Below, one piece after another: positions 47,751-60,859 of a stretch of 64,000 nt of DNA. Position numbers and translations under genes: made by a program. Below the pieces are notes generated by a model that saw only the letters and a program-made list of their open reading frames with translations, was not told where the DNA came from and made no database searches. The stretch is from the NCBI GenBank assembly GCA_029448655.1, contig JACCLO010000002.1, positions 620,001-684,000 of the forward strand, read 5' to 3'. The stretch's first letter is position 1. Every line of letters begins with the position of its first letter. The stretch is from Wolfiporia cocos. Lineage: Eukaryota; Basidiomycota; Agaricomycetes; Polyporales; Phaeolaceae.

Positions 47751-50700
47751 GTTGAGTGTGGCAGCTCCCGCCCCGAACGATCGGAGCGCGAGTCAGTTCG
47801 ACATGGGTGTGCGAACCGTCCAGTGAGTCCGGCAAATATACGATGTACAGGGGAATGGGCATATCGGCATGCAATTCACAGCGACGAAGGCAGCGGTACG
47901 TACATGCCATGACATCCTGTACGGCCAACGGACGAGACAGGGACGGGGAACGAGAAAGGAGAAGACGACGAACCAAGACACAATTTCATCCATCCCTCTT
48001 CCATCCCCACAGTACAGACCGCCGTCGGCCCACAATGGCGACTCGGAGAACTGCGCCCGCGCTCGGCAGAGACATAGGAGGCATGTTGACTAAGCCAGGC
48101 CCAGAAAGACGGCGATCGAGCGCGGCCGGGGCGCTCTGGGCTGCCTCCGTTCCTGCGTCTATGAAATAGAACTCCACCCTTCTGGACTTTGCATGTGTGG
48201 CCTGGACGCTGCAATTCCGAGGGTGATTTGCGGGAGTTGGAGGGGCTGGGTTGAGCAAGTGTGGCTTAGACGCAACGAGCAGAGCCCTAGGAACGAGACA
48301 CAGTGCTAGAAGAAACAGAGCCCTGAATTCGTGAACCTGAGACAAAGCCTAGAGACTGTCATGGTCTTGCTTCCAGCAAACAGAGCGGAATGGAAAAAAG
48401 TAGGAGCATGAGCGAGCCTGAATTGCAAAGTGGCGGTGTCGTCTTTCCTACAAGGCGCTCGAGTATTGCATGCCTGTTGGTCGTCATCACGCAGGCAACG
48501 ATCTCTGCGCCTTGTCAGAAACATGAGTCAAATTACAAAAGCATTGTGTACTGCAACAAACCTGTCCCGGCGATTAAAACGTAAAAAAACGCGCGCAAGA
48601 GAAACAAAATGAATAGGTCAGGCATGTTGGTACAGCAATTTCATGTCTCGCAACGATGATCCTTCAAGCTTTGCAGCCTACCCTCACCAGCCCCAACACG
48701 ACCATGCAGGCCGTCAACATTGAGCACTCTGCATGGAATAGAACAGGATGGACGATCAAGAATAGGACAGCCCCAGAAGCGGACGCGGTAAGGACCAGAC
48801 GCAGAGCACCCGGTGAAGGGCTGTCAAAGGCAAGACGAGCCTCGAGAAGTTGCCTCCATCTGTAATCCTTAGCGGTGGGGCAGACAGCGAGGATCAGACC
48901 GGGAGCAATCGAACAGGATCGAAACTCGTAATGAATCTGCCGAACGTGCAGACAACGCGAGGACCATGAAGCACAGCAGAGTTTTCCTTCTTCTTTGTTC
49001 TGTCTCCAACGTTTCTCCGCGGTGTCCACCCGTCCGCCCATTCATTTCTGGAGGTACGCGCGGTGAAGAGGCAAGGGGAACGGACACGCAGCTCCGCGCC
49101 CGTCCATATCTGTACGGCATCGACCGTGCGCGGCCAGTCAAGATACAGTCGCAGATCCAGATGAAAATGCAGATGCAGGCACGAGCTGTTCACCGTCATT
49201 CGCCTCGCGTCGTAAGTGCTGCATTCCGTATGGTCTCTTCCGTCCTCCGTTCTTCTCGTGCATGATGATGTGTACCTCGTCGTTTCTACGCATGCCATAC
49301 ATGACTTGTGTGCCATATCCCGTATTGCGTGCCAATCGCGCGGTCCGTTGTATTGTGCTGTGCAGGACAGATGGCTCGATATGAAAATAGGACCCTGCAA
49401 AGATCAGGGATGATGAGTGTAAATGGAAACTTCATCCGGGAGTGATGGCGCTGCGGCCGCAAAACACAACGTGTGGCAGCGACGCCATGAGCACTGGTTG
49501 GGCAGCCGGAGATGCCACCGGCATCACGTACAGGCAATTCTGCACTAGAACCCCCAACAGCTCACTCTCCACCAGACGCGAAGATCATGATGCCATAACG
49601 CAGGTGTTGGGGATGCAATTCGTAAAGTGCAAGACAGCGCGGCGAGCAGTTCGAGGGCAGGGAACGCGCGCACGCACGAGCAGCGACGATCACATATGTA
49701 TGCTGTCATGGGACACCACAACGCAGGCTGTAGGGGGTTATCAGGCGCGGCAAGCGGTGAAGACTACCACGCGAAGACGCAACGCGCGGACAGCCGGTGA
49801 CGGGCGCGGGCCTGGCCAGTGCCCCAGATGGCCTGGCATCGATACGAAGGAATTTCGCAGAGCCCGACGCAGCAAGAGCTAATAGGCTGCGAGCAGGGTG
49901 ATGGAGGAGGCTGCGACTGCGACGCAGAGCGCAATCGATCATCAGTATCAGGACGAGCCTGCGATAGCCGAGCGCGAGGCACGCTTAGTAGCGAGTGCGC
50001 GGTGGGCACGACGTGCGTGTCTGGTCTGGTCGATGCGGGCAGTGCCAATGTGGGACTGGAGGAGCGCGTGCGGACGCGTTGCGACGCGCAGTATTCAGAC
50101 GGGCTGGGGACAGGGATGTTGCGAGAAGGCAGAGATAGCAAGACGTAAAGGAAGCGAGCGAGAGCGGTGGCACTGGACTTCGGATATCACGTAGCTTGGA
50201 GAAGATGGATGTTAGATCTCGGACTGCGAAGGCGCGATAGAGGACCGTGGCAGTGGGAACGGCTGGCGGCTTCGGCCAGGGAGGAGACGAAGGAGAACGA
50301 TGGATGGACGCGGCAAGCTTAACGTGACTGCAATGGCGCGATCGGGCAAGGACTGTATTGAATGGATAGGACGCGGAATCGATTTGATCAGCGCAAGGAG
50401 TCTAAACCCGAGCGCGGGACTTTCTGTTCTTGTTCATTTATTACTATTCGTATCCTGTTTCCGCACTAAATGGATGGCGAATAGGACGGCCCCGCGGTGA
50501 GCCGGTGGTGTGTGATGGCGTGATAAGTCGCTGACAGTCGGGGGCACTTCTCCCTGCAGCGTTGTTACACTTACGGCCGCACCCCGTCCCGGATGGGCGC
50601 GCAGGGATGGCAGGAGTGCGGAAGGGGGTCGGGTACCGGGCCAGTTGGGAAAAGAGTGCGGATGGCGCGATAGGAAATGATGGGGTGACTGGCGAACCGG

Positions 50701-51127
50701 GCGAGAACGTGGCTGCGCGCGTGTCGATTGGCCTGAGTGGAGCCTGTTGGCCTATTTTCACAGAAGCAGCACGGCAGGCGCCAGCGCGGCGGGCGTCGGC
50801 GGGCGCGCGAGCGAGCGGGAAAATGGCAGGCAAGGCGGCGAGCAGGCTGCAGGCACAGACGGGCAGGCACGGAGCGTTCGGCGTGGGAGAGGGCGGCGGG
50901 GACGAGGGCGGGGGCGCGCGCCAAGAATGGCAGTGATAAGCGGGGCCGTGGGAACCGCAGGGGGGAATTTCTAAATGACGTTGCGGGATAGATAGCGGTT
51001 TCTCAAATACAACTCCACGATGGGAGCAGTTCTCCGTTCCTCGCTCTGCAGAGTTCCTCCTCTTCAGCCACCTTATAATACCACCAGCTCAGAGGCACTC
51101 ACCAACGCCACGACCGCCACGACCGCC
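47751..51127. other. GC-rich upstream region of the CBM21 gene
   Basis: About 3.4 kb, increasingly GC-rich toward the right, with many overlapping open frames caused by composition. No recognised gene. A TATA-like TTATAATA lies at 51073-51080, about 50 bases before the preferred CBM21 start codon. Confidence 0.4.
51073..51080 (+). promoter_or_regulatory. TATA-like element upstream of the CBM21 gene
   Basis: The sequence TTATAATA sits in a pyrimidine-rich context 48 bases before ATG 51128 and downstream of the in-frame ATG at 51020. If functional it favours the later start. Position and sequence are the only evidence. Confidence 0.4.
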
Positions 51128-53815
51128 ATGCCCTACGCTCTCCCCTCGTCGTCCTCGTCGTCGCCGACGGTCGCCCTGTCTTCGCCCCCTCACAGCCCCC
51201 GCCTCGGTGGCCACCGCCGCACCCGCTCGTCGTCGAGCACTTTCTCCGACGAGCGCGGCCCCGGAGCCTTTGTCTCCCTCGGCACACTTCCCCGCTCCCA
51301 CAGGCGCGCCGTCTTCTCCATCAACGTCGACGACGATGACGAGCCCTCCCCCCCGCCCGTCCTCCGCTCGCCTTCCCCACGTCCCGCGTACCTCAACTCA
51401 CTTCGCCTCTCCATGAACACGGGCAAGTTCTCCCCCAGCGTCGACCCCCCCTCACGCATCGACATCCCGGCCCGTGCCCCTGACTCCGTCCCCTTCCCCA
51501 CCTCCTCCCCTCCCTCCCGCTCGCCCTCGCCCTCGTCGACGACGTCGACGCGTACCCCCGCGTCCTCTCTGCCGCGCACACCCTCGACACCCATCATCCT
51601 CTCCAACGGCAAGCCCCTCAAGCCGTCACTCAAGTCCTCCTCCTCCTCTCCTAACATCGCTGGCCTCGCACCCACGCGCACCCACGCTCGCGCACAGTCC
51701 GCGCCCTCCACCCCCGCGCCCACACACAAGAACGTCCACTTTGCCGAGAAGAATGCGGGCCTGGAGACCGTCCGCGTCTTCTCGCGTTCCGGCAAGCCTG
51801 CAAGCCTGTCCAAGCCCCCAGGCGAGGAGACCGAGACCGAGACCGAAGCCGAACCCTCCTACCCCTTCCCCTCTGTCCACGCCAGCGAAAAATTGTACGA
51901 GATCGACGACAGCGCTGCACGTTCCACCACCGTCCCCGCGCCCACGTACACAGCATCAAACTCGCCCGCGGCATACTCGCATGTCGTCCTCGAGACGCTC
52001 GCGCTTCCGCGCACGAGTCCACCATCCCTCCGCGGGACGGTCCTCGCGCGCAACGTCGCGTTTGAGAAACACGTCGCAGTCCGCTTCACCCTCGACGACT
52101 GGCAGACCACGAGCGAGGTCACCGCGCGCTATGTTGTAAGCCTGCCCTCGCTGCCACCGCCATTCCCGCAGCCCACTCGGACTCTCGGTGACGTCGCGGC
52201 CTTCGCGGAGGAGGGAAAGTCCGGATGGGACCGGTTCAGGTACGTAGCGCCATCATAGGCACTCACCTATGGATGTTGACCAATTGCACACAGCTTCACC
52301 ATCCGTTTAGAGGACTATGAGTACAAGCTCGTCGAGCGTACGCTCTTCCTCGCTGTGCGCTACACGCCCGTGGGCGTTGGCGAGTTCTGGGACAACAACA
52401 GCTCGCAGAACTACCGCGTCGGGTTCCGCCGCGTGCACGCGCACCCCGCTCACGCTCCGATAACCCCCTCGGCGTTCAGCGCCGCGGCGATGTTCCCGAG
52501 CACAGGTCCGACGTTCCAGGGCCATGGCCACAGCCAGCAGCGCACGTTTAGCGCGCCGACCACGCTCAGGACGACGCCGACGACGGGCGTAGTCCAGTAC
52601 CAGTCGCACCACCACCACCAAGCGGCTCCACAGGACGACGACGACGACGAGAGCGAAAAGGAGGAGAGCGAGGTGCGCACCGCGCGGGCGGCCGCTCAGG
52701 CCGTGGCGCGCGCCCAGAACAGCGGCAACAGCACGCCATCGTCTGCGACACAGGCGCGGGAGACGGCGAGTGCGCCGTCAAGCCCCACACGGGCGTTCAT
52801 CTCGAAGCGCCTGAGCCTCAGCAACTACGTTGCGCCCGGGTCCGGAGCGAGCAGCGGGCGTCTGGCGACTCCTCCAGGGTCGCCGCCGCGGGATGGTGCC
52901 GTGAGGGCGCGGAGCTCTAGCTTGCCTAGCGGGGCTGGGCTGGGCCGTGTTTCGCCCGAGGGCCAGACGAGAGAGAAAGCTGAAGAACAGAGCCGCCAGT
53001 ACTCTCCGCAGAACATGGAGAAGAAGCTCGAGCCGCTGGAGTGGACCGGGGCGGGACTGGGGATTGAGTTCCCGATGCCCGAGCCTATGAAGGAGCACAA
53101 GATGACGCAAATGCAACTGCTGAGTCCGCCGGACTCACCTGACAGGGCGATGGCGGGCCTTGCGCTGCACGCGGCGGCGGAAGAGCAGGCCGAGCAGGAA
53201 GCAGATGAGCAAGACACCTCGACAGAGAGTTCACCAATCACACCAACCGACGACAAGGAGGAAGAGGAAGAGCCGAAGGTGGATGGCTCCCTCGCGAGCA
53301 CGATTGCCCGCATGAATATGAACGCATATGCGCCGACAAGCGGGCGCGGCTCGCCGCTCCCGACGCGCGAGCGTGACTCGAGCTACGCGGCGCTCATCCG
53401 CCAGTGGTGCTTCAGCGGCACTGGCTGCGCCTCGACGTCGATTACCTCCCCGGGTACATTTGGCGCCTCGCCTGGGCCGCTGGGCCAGAATGGTGGTCGT
53501 GCAGGATACGGCGGGAGTCCGTATGCATTCCCCGGCTTCGGTTTCGGGATGGCAGAGGGCATTGTGGGTGGTGGTGAGTGTCGTCTCTTTGATTTTTTGG
53601 TTTTCCCATATCGGTGGCTGGTGTGGTCGATATATGCGCTTCTACTCGTTGCATGCGGCCGTTGGTATGAGGCAAGCGATGGACGAGGGGTAGTACTGAG
53701 GAGAATGGGTGAGCACACGCACCTTTCAAAAATTTCCCAGTCGCCTCTACTCGCTCGCTCGCCTCATCTCGTCTCTCTCTCGCCTCCTCGCTCTGTCGCC
53801 TGTCCGCGTCGTTGA
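51128..53815 (+). CDS. Protein phosphatase 1 targeting subunit with CBM21 domain
   Basis: Resembles fungal Gac1/Pig/Gip2-type subunits that bring type-1 phosphatase to glycogen. The N-terminal 200 residues are Ser/Pro-rich. A PP1-docking RVxF-type motif K-N-V-H-F is at 51728-51742. The CBM21 domain spans about 52045-52435: NVAFEKHVAVRFTLDDWQTT, WDRFSFTIRLEDYEY, TLFLAVRYTPVGVGEFWDNN and NYRVGFRRV. One intron (52240-52294) interrupts it. The long C-terminal part is acidic and Ser-rich (DDDDDESEKEESEV). The frame is open from 51020; ATG 51128 (MPYALPSSSSSS) is preferred because a TATA-like box lies between the two. A GTGAGT donor near 53575 suggests one more intron, so the true stop may be near 53694 or 53711 rather than 53815. 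Confidence 0.85.
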
Positions 53816-55150
53816 GGCAGGAGAGAGAAAGGACCGTTGCTTGCATCGCGCATACAGCGTGCGTCGGCGGTTGTGCGCTCGCTCGACGTCATTGCGCTCT
53901 GAACGCGCATGACCTCGGGGTGCGTGGTCACCGCATGCCCGCACGACGAGTAGCAAATGCGACGCCCACCATTCGTCGATGCGGGGGGATAAAAGGAGGA
54001 TCGTGTGCTGATAACCGCCTTTCTACAGCCCACCTGCGGTGAACGCCGCGCAAAAAGACGTACAGACGGGCGGCCATCTCCCTCTCCAGCTTCTGCGTTC
54101 CCTTGTGTCTCCCCGCACCTTCCGAATATGGTATTCTCCCCGACGGGGGCGTGACGCGCGCACTGGTCAGCTGATGCGGGACGCCCGTTTAGAGCACCTC
54201 ATTTGCTGTCCATATTTACGTCCTCGTCGCCAACCGCAACACTCAACGTAAACTCGGTCGGACCATGCGGGCATGTGAGCGTTCAAGCTATTGTGGCCGC
54301 CCTCTCTTTTTGCTATGTGGTCCCCAACATGTCGCTCCAACTCGACCCTCTCGACAACCCCCACTTTATCTATTCATATCTGCAACGGTCTCGCCAATCT
54401 GTTGTACAGCAGGGATTCGCCTTTTTTCAACCATCGCTATGCACATACCAGATTCACGAATTCACGCCTCCCCCATATCCTGCTTGCCTAAAATGGAGAC
54501 GACGCCTAATCGGCCTATACCTTCAGTCGTTCTGCTCCAACCCCCGCTGGCCACACACGGACCGGCATCTCTCAATTCATCGCTCCGCCATCTGGTTTGG
54601 ATACGATCTCAACGATGTACTATACTGTAAGAATACACCCGAGGCGTTACCCTGGTGGCTGGTTCCCGGTTATGATCTGCTTCGTTTATTATGCGCGCAC
54701 CTCTCTCATGTCATGTTTCCTCTCATATCCCTCTCCTCCCCCTCCCCCCACGTACATCATGCAACGAAGACTTTGGTCTGATAGTACATACTGCATATGA
54801 CTCTGACTTATCTCAATGACTGATTCAGATGCTCGCTCGAGCTTGCGGTTGGCATGGACGTAGTATATACATGCATTGTACATACAGTAAATTCAACAGT
54901 GTCTCATATTCCTAGCGTCCGCATTCCACTGGTCGCTACTCGCTACGCACTTGCCTGAGCCTCTTCGATCTTAGGGGCAGGTGCAGTGGCATGGACGCTA
55001 AACACGATTACGCTCGTACATACATGCAATACGATATCCGCGCACGATGACCAATGCAGTCCCATTTGTGGCACGGGATGTCAGGCTGCGAGTGTCACCG
55101 TCAGGAGCTGCCACTTTGAATTCATTGATTCATTTCGTAATTCGGTCCCA
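53816..55150. other. Intergenic, no supported gene
   Basis: About 1.3 kb. It holds an open frame of 192 codons (54203-54781, +) that resembles nothing known and overlaps other frames of similar length. A TATA-like GGATAAAAGG occurs near 53986. The first part is probably the 3' untranslated region of the CBM21 gene. Confidence 0.4.
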
Positions 55151-55199
55151 AGCTCTGCTGCTGCCCCCGCATGGCCATGTGGGGTTTTAGGCTCGGCGC

Positions 55200-56420
55200 A
55201 GAGCCGAGACTGAAGGTGGATGAGATACCACGGGCGGCGGATGGTCTGCTGAGCGGCCGCGTGATGATGTGGGTGTCTCCGCGCTCAAGGCATCTTATCT
55301 GCTGCGCTCCACCTGAGAAAGTGTCTGTGTGGCTTAGGCTGAGCTGCGCGCAATTCCAGATTTTGGTTTCGGATTGTAGTCACCCTCGGACAGCGGCTTC
55401 ATTGGTAGGATGGGATGTCGCTTCACTAAAGCCAAAATCGCCGAAACAATGATTTCAGCATGATGCGCGCTGAACATGGCATCGGCGACGATCCGACCAC
55501 CACAGGCACCGCCGTAATGTCCAGAAATGTAAATGTTGGTATCATGAGTCGCCACGCCGCATATCTTCAAGCCGTCATCAGCGCTCGAGCACAAGTCCCG
55601 CATGTCCGGTGAATGACTGCGTGATTGTCCGAGGATCCGTGCGCAACGAGACACTGAGTCGCGCTCTGCCTGGGAAGTGGCTGGAGAGCTCTTGCGGCTG
55701 TCTAGCCTTCGGATGAAAATATCAATTGCGGCCAGATACGGGTAGCGCTGTCGCGCCCGAGACCTCTAGCGGAACGTCGATGCGTCAGTCGGTGCGCAGT
55801 TTTCGTGAGGAGACGATCCGCCGGCAGCCACAGGCACCGGCACAGAAAGTCGCGACCGGTGCTATGGCCCGCTGTCGCATACCCGAGTTCTACCACCAGG
55901 CGCCATAGCCGAGTTACGTTGCGACCTGCAAGTCCCGTGGGTCTGCTGAGTGGTCGCGTGATTGTTCGAGCTGTCTGTGCGTGCGACGAGGTATTTAGTT
56001 GTGCTCCACTTGCGAATTGTGTCTAGTGGCCGGAGCTGAGGTCTGCAAGGCCATCCGGGGACTGGAAGGCCTCTAGCCAGCATGAATTCGCGATGACTCG
56101 ACATAGCCCGACAGATGCGGGCAGGACAACTGCCGCCTCGGCCTGATATCAATGTCTGCTCAAGGTGATGCGTGCTCCGTGTATCTGCCCGACGATCCGA
56201 CGACACGACAGGCATCATGGTGGAAAGATGTCGCGAACGTCGAGCGTCGGTGTACCGTCCAAATTCCCAGCAATCGGCACGACATTCCCGGTGGACAGCC
56301 GCGGATCCGACGCTGTCGCGACTTGTTCGGGCCTTCGAGAATGACACCAGACTGATACGAGGGTACAACTGGGTGTGTAGCTTTCTGGTCCTGGATTGCA
56401 CTGTAGGGACCACACCGGGT
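55200..56420 (-). repeat. Two diverged copies of an unknown coding-like unit
   Basis: Two stretches, about 55200-55655 and 55860-56420, share ordered similarity. On the + strand TCTGCTGAGCGGCCGCGTGA (near 55236) matches TCTGCTGAGTGGTCGCGTGA (near 55943), followed in both by TGCTCCACYTG. On the minus strand ISGHYGGACGGRIV (near 55490-55530) matches ISGRGGSCPARIC (near 56110-56150). Stops and length changes interrupt both. They look like decayed tandem paralogues about 0.6-0.7 kb apart. I do not recognise the family. Confidence 0.5.
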
Positions 56421-58639
56421 CACCGGTAGTTACACCGGTGGACCAAGCAGGAGAGGAGACTGCATGGTTGCAGGATACGAACGGAGCGCGCGCCGCTGCA
56501 AATGCGAATTCGTGTATTGGGTGGTGGCGCGATTGCTGCGTGCTAATGTTAGATTGGGGATAGGCAAGAGCAGGGAAAGAAGGGTGTTGATGAGGGAATT
56601 TAGTACGTGGGAGTTACGAGCTACGAGCCCGGCCCTCGGGAACGGGAATGAGCGCAATACCCGGTGAGCAGTTGCTGAGACTTGGAGGTTGGGGCATTAA
56701 CTGATGAACCAGAAAGCGGACGTGAGCGTCACTGAGCCTTAGACCCATTGCTGAGGACCCGACCGAACGCGGCCCTGGTACAATTGGAGTAGCCCAGTGC
56801 GGGATTCCTCCACATCGTCCGATGCGCCCTTCACATGTATCAGCTGCGCGCCTGCGGTCAAATCGGCCCACGGTGTAGATTGAACTTGGCATGCGGTGCG
56901 GCGTGCGGCGCTATCGGGGACCAATCGTGTGGGCATAGACCACATACAAGGGGAGGAATATGTGGGGTAAGAACAGTCTAAGGGCGGTTGTAGACAAGGG
57001 TGCCTTCGAACTCCTCGAAGTTTTGGGGTGCTGCCTATGGGCACTCAAGGGGTTACCGAATGTATATTCGCAATCTTCCAGTCTTAGACACACGGCAACG
57101 GAATATGTTTTGGAAATAGGCCATTGTTGACATGCGGCGCACCCTCTACATGGTATTGACAAGCTTTGTTGTCTTCACAACCAGCCGAGGGAAAACTGAC
57201 GGCATTTTTACGCCAAGAATGTGTTTGCTGTCAAGTAACAAATACAGAGGACTTACCGACAGCACTAGACTAGGAACGATCGGCCAAGGTGGGCGACAGA
57301 GATTGACATAACGGCCGAGAATTAGCAGGGGAGGCCCCTGAGCACGATAGAAGCAGATAAACGCAGGACGAAGATGGAGCTTCATTGAATTGATGGTCTG
57401 AAGAGTGTATGCCGACGGGCTGGCTCGTGGTGATGCGCTTGCAAAAGCGGACAATATGATGAATGGAGAAGATCGAAGAGGCGTACGGAATCCCACGCTG
57501 AACGAACGCTGTCCATGTGCAGGAATACATGAGCACTCAATCAAACAATATGCGCGCCCCACACCTTAATTCATCCATTACTTTTAGTTCTTTCGGGAAC
57601 GAGGTAGCCGTCCTTGGATCTGCCGACACGATCACAAGTTGTGACGACTCTCAGTGATTGTTGCCGAATGTATACGCCGCTCGCGGTCATATTGTCCGTG
57701 TTCTACGCGAGAGGGTCGTGTTGAAGGATTATACCGACGTATAGGCCCTCCTTCGGATGAAAACAGTGAGCAACAACGCGATGTAAGGAAGACGCAGTGT
57801 ATATTGCAGTTTCTAATCACATACCATTTGCAGATGAATACGTTGGCTGTCAGACACACACATCCGGCTTCTGAAGGATCAAGGGTACGTTAAGATCAGT
57901 GCAACACCGTTGTCACATAATTCCTCGACCGCAAACTAACCATAGCCATAAGTACCGTTCATGTGCGCATGTTAAGCGGACATCAGACCACTGATCGTTC
58001 CCGATGTAAGACCGGTTGTTAAGCTCCAGCTTCAGAGGCAGGGGAGTGTGGATTGGTGCCCGATCGTGTTTGGCAGATTGAATACACTGTCACTTCACTC
58101 GCTGCGTGGCGTTGAGCGCGTGCGCCTATCAGTGCCGCTCAAAGCGCCAGAAGGCTGCATTGTGAAAGATCAAGCAATCAGAATCGCTGTCATGGGGAAT
58201 TTCATTCTTGGCGGCTCACCCTCGCTGGCTGAATGTTTGATCATCAGTGTACTGTCAGGCTGTTTCCACGCAAGGGCTTAAGTTTTGATCTCGCTATCAC
58301 ATACTGTAGTGAGTTTATGCCTGTTAGCGTATTTGTTCAAAGGTCAAGGAGAGAATTCGTGGCGAGTCCCAGAGCTGAAAATTCGACCCACTAGTTACGC
58401 TGCTATTGTACACACAATCCGGCGGTCGCGAGGATACACAATTGTGTGCGTAGATCTGCGTAGGTCCTATCGCCGCCAGTCGGTGTCGCTACCAAGCAAC
58501 CATTGATGCCGGCGATAGAGAAGAATCCAGACCATCCACATGACATAGCGGATTGCGTGTGAGACTTGATTCTTTTCGTGCTGTACAGCCCCGAGGAAGT
58601 CGTTTAGTGCGGCCCTTGTACCAGAAGCAATCCTCCGCG
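56421..58639. other. Unassigned stretch, possible relics
   Basis: No intact gene supported. Minus-strand pieces near 57140-57660 are hydrophobic and include DRVGRSKDGYLVPERTK, faintly like a transporter loop, but frames do not join. A + strand frame at 58048-58281 is unassigned. Confidence 0.35.
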
Positions 58640-60376
58640 ATGAAGAACGTTTGGTGGTACGCGAGCCTCTGGGTGTTGGTGCTGGCAGCTGGCGCGAGTA
58701 CATTGGAATGTGAAGCTCTACAGACTGTGTTCTCGCAAAGTCTTCCTATCGAAGATCAGATCAACTATAGCGAGGACTTTCTAAGCCATTCATTGTGCAT
58801 TATTCACGAGCTTTGCGAAAGCAACCGATGGACTTGTAGCACACTCTGCGTTCGCAAACCATACATTGGCAATTACCGGGGAACCTACCATTTGTAATCC
58901 ATCTGTAAAACAACGTTCAGGCTACCTTCACATTTCGGATGGGAGGCATCTCTTCTTCTGATACGCAAAGAAATGGAAATGCACGATTTGTTATGAATGG
59001 AAAACAGGTTTTTCGAAGCGAGGGAGTCCTCTGAAGATGCGCCCCTGATGTTATGGCTGAATGGAGGCCCCGGATGCAGCTCAACAATGGGATTGTTTTT
59101 GAGATGGGTCCTTGCATGATTGCAGAGGAAGGCCGGTCAACGGTCGTGAATAAGTATCCGTGGAACCAATACGCCAATATCATCTTCTGGGACTCACCGA
59201 TCGGCACCGGTTTTCCTATTCTTCGGATGGGTCGACGATCGATACTCTAGCTGACATGGCCGAAGATGTATATGCCTTTCTGTCGCTCTTCTTCGTCCGT
59301 TTTCCCGAGTATGTCGCCGCGCCTTTCCACATCGCAGCGGAAAGTTGGGGTGGCCATTATGGACCTAACACTGTGAATCTGATCCACTTCAGGAACAAAT
59401 AAATCAGACTTGTACCTCAGCCTGGCTTACGGGAGATCAATTTATTGTCGTTGATCATCGCAAATGGACTCACCGATCCAGCGATTCAATTCGCATCCGT
59501 CGCTGATTACGGCTGTGGAGGCGCACCCTATCCCCCCTTCGACCCTAATGGGTCACAGTGCAGCGACATCAGGCGAAACACCCCAGTGTGCGAGTTTTTC
59601 ATCCAGATGTGTTATCGCTACTAATGAGAGCCGGAATGCGTTCATGCAACTAACTTCTGCTGGGAGACGATGCTGATGCCTATTGCGAGTATGTCTTTGG
59701 ATAGTTTGGTGGCCAGTGTATACTAATATTTCTGGGGCAACCGACCGTAACCCGTACGATTTGAGAACAACTTGCGACCCTGCAAGCCCCGCGTGCTACA
59801 CGGAGGTTTGTGGATAGAGGCCTGGATGAATGATCCATCTAATCAGCAAATCCTCGGCGTAGATGGAACACGAAAAGTTTGGCATGTGCGACATGACACT
59901 GAACAGCGCATTCTATGATGCAGGACAGGCCCACAACAGCGCTTCACTACTGCCCGATGTGATCGATGATGGTCTACGGCTCCTGGCCTTTGCTGGCAAC
60001 ACAGGTGCGCTGGCACAACCTACCACAGTTCCAAATGGGTGACATTCTTGATTTTATGACGTTGCAGACTTTGTATGCAACTACATGGTGCGTGTCGATG
60101 CTGTCCATTTGTAAACGTGACGGAGCATACCACATAGGGAGTCGAACGGTGGAGGGGAAAATTGGAGCACAAGTATCACAGTGAATTTGCCACCGCTCCG
60201 TCTCGGAGGTGGAAGACTAAAGAGTCCAGTATCATAGGAGAAGTACGCAGTGCAGGATCTGGCGCCGGAAACGTCGCTTTCGTGCAGGTATGAGTACGGC
60301 CATCAGTTCGCAAAGATACGCTCACTTAAAAATTACCATATGGCGCCTCACGATCAGCCTGAGGTCGTTGCGGTAA
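58640..60376 (+). pseudogene. Decayed serine carboxypeptidase (family S10)
   Basis: Remains of a secreted carboxypeptidase Y-type gene. It starts with a signal-peptide-like MKNVWWYASLWVLVLAAGAS. Recognisable segments: [11 protein letters not shown] near 59050-59085; FEMGPC; YPWNQYANIIFWDSPIGTGF; the Ser motif AAESWGGHYGP near 59335-59370; LIIANGLTDP; YGCGGAPYPPFDP; CDMTLNSAFYDAGQAHNSA; LPDVIDDGLRLLAFAGNT; GAGNVAFVQV; and the His motif YHMAPHDQPEVVA near 60337-60375. Frameshifts occur near 59095, 59215 and 59875. In-frame stops follow NK at about 59401 and CYRY at about 59623. The gene is disabled in many places; the catalytic Ser and His segments remain visible. Family call is firm, exact ends are not. 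Confidence 0.85.
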
Positions 60377-60859
60377 GCCATCAATCTTTGCTCGTGCTGT
60401 TCTGCATCTCAACGAGGCGGACGTAGGACATGATCTCCAGATGGCTCAAAAATGTTTCGTTTACCTGATTATGGTGGCCCAAGGTCATGACTCTGTGTGC
60501 CCCGGTGGTTTGTAGTTGAAGAGCGCCATCTTCCTCCGTTACGAATGGTGAGCGCGGGCTCCAAATCGTATACTGGCGATATCTCGCGCCACCTACAACA
60601 GTGGTAAAGGACAGCGTCCAGAGCTCCATAGCAAGCTTACACCATGTTCAATGCAGATCGAAGCTAGTTAAATCAGCGGTATCAACGTTGTGGGCGATGG
60701 TCGTTAGACATAGCACGTGTATGACGCGTTACAGTTACACCGCGCGTTGTTGTGCTTTGTTGAATTCAAAGGCCCAGTGGCGGCAAGGTTGCCTCGCGCT
60801 GCTTACAACCTTAAGCTTGTTGCGCTCGTTCTCCGCTGGCTGACCGTACGTAGCAAACA
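60377..60859. other. Intergenic, upstream of small coiled-coil gene
   Basis: About 480 bases. A minus-strand 82-codon frame (60381-60629) is unassigned. Likely promoter of the next gene. Confidence 0.4.

Noticed and set aside
51190..51813. 207-codon minus-strand frame inside the CBM21 gene
   Set aside because: Low-complexity shadow of a Ser/Pro-rich, GC-rich coding region.
57146..57660. Possible transporter (MFS) relic on the minus strand
   Set aside because: Only one loop-like string and scattered hydrophobic pieces in different frames; not enough to call a family.
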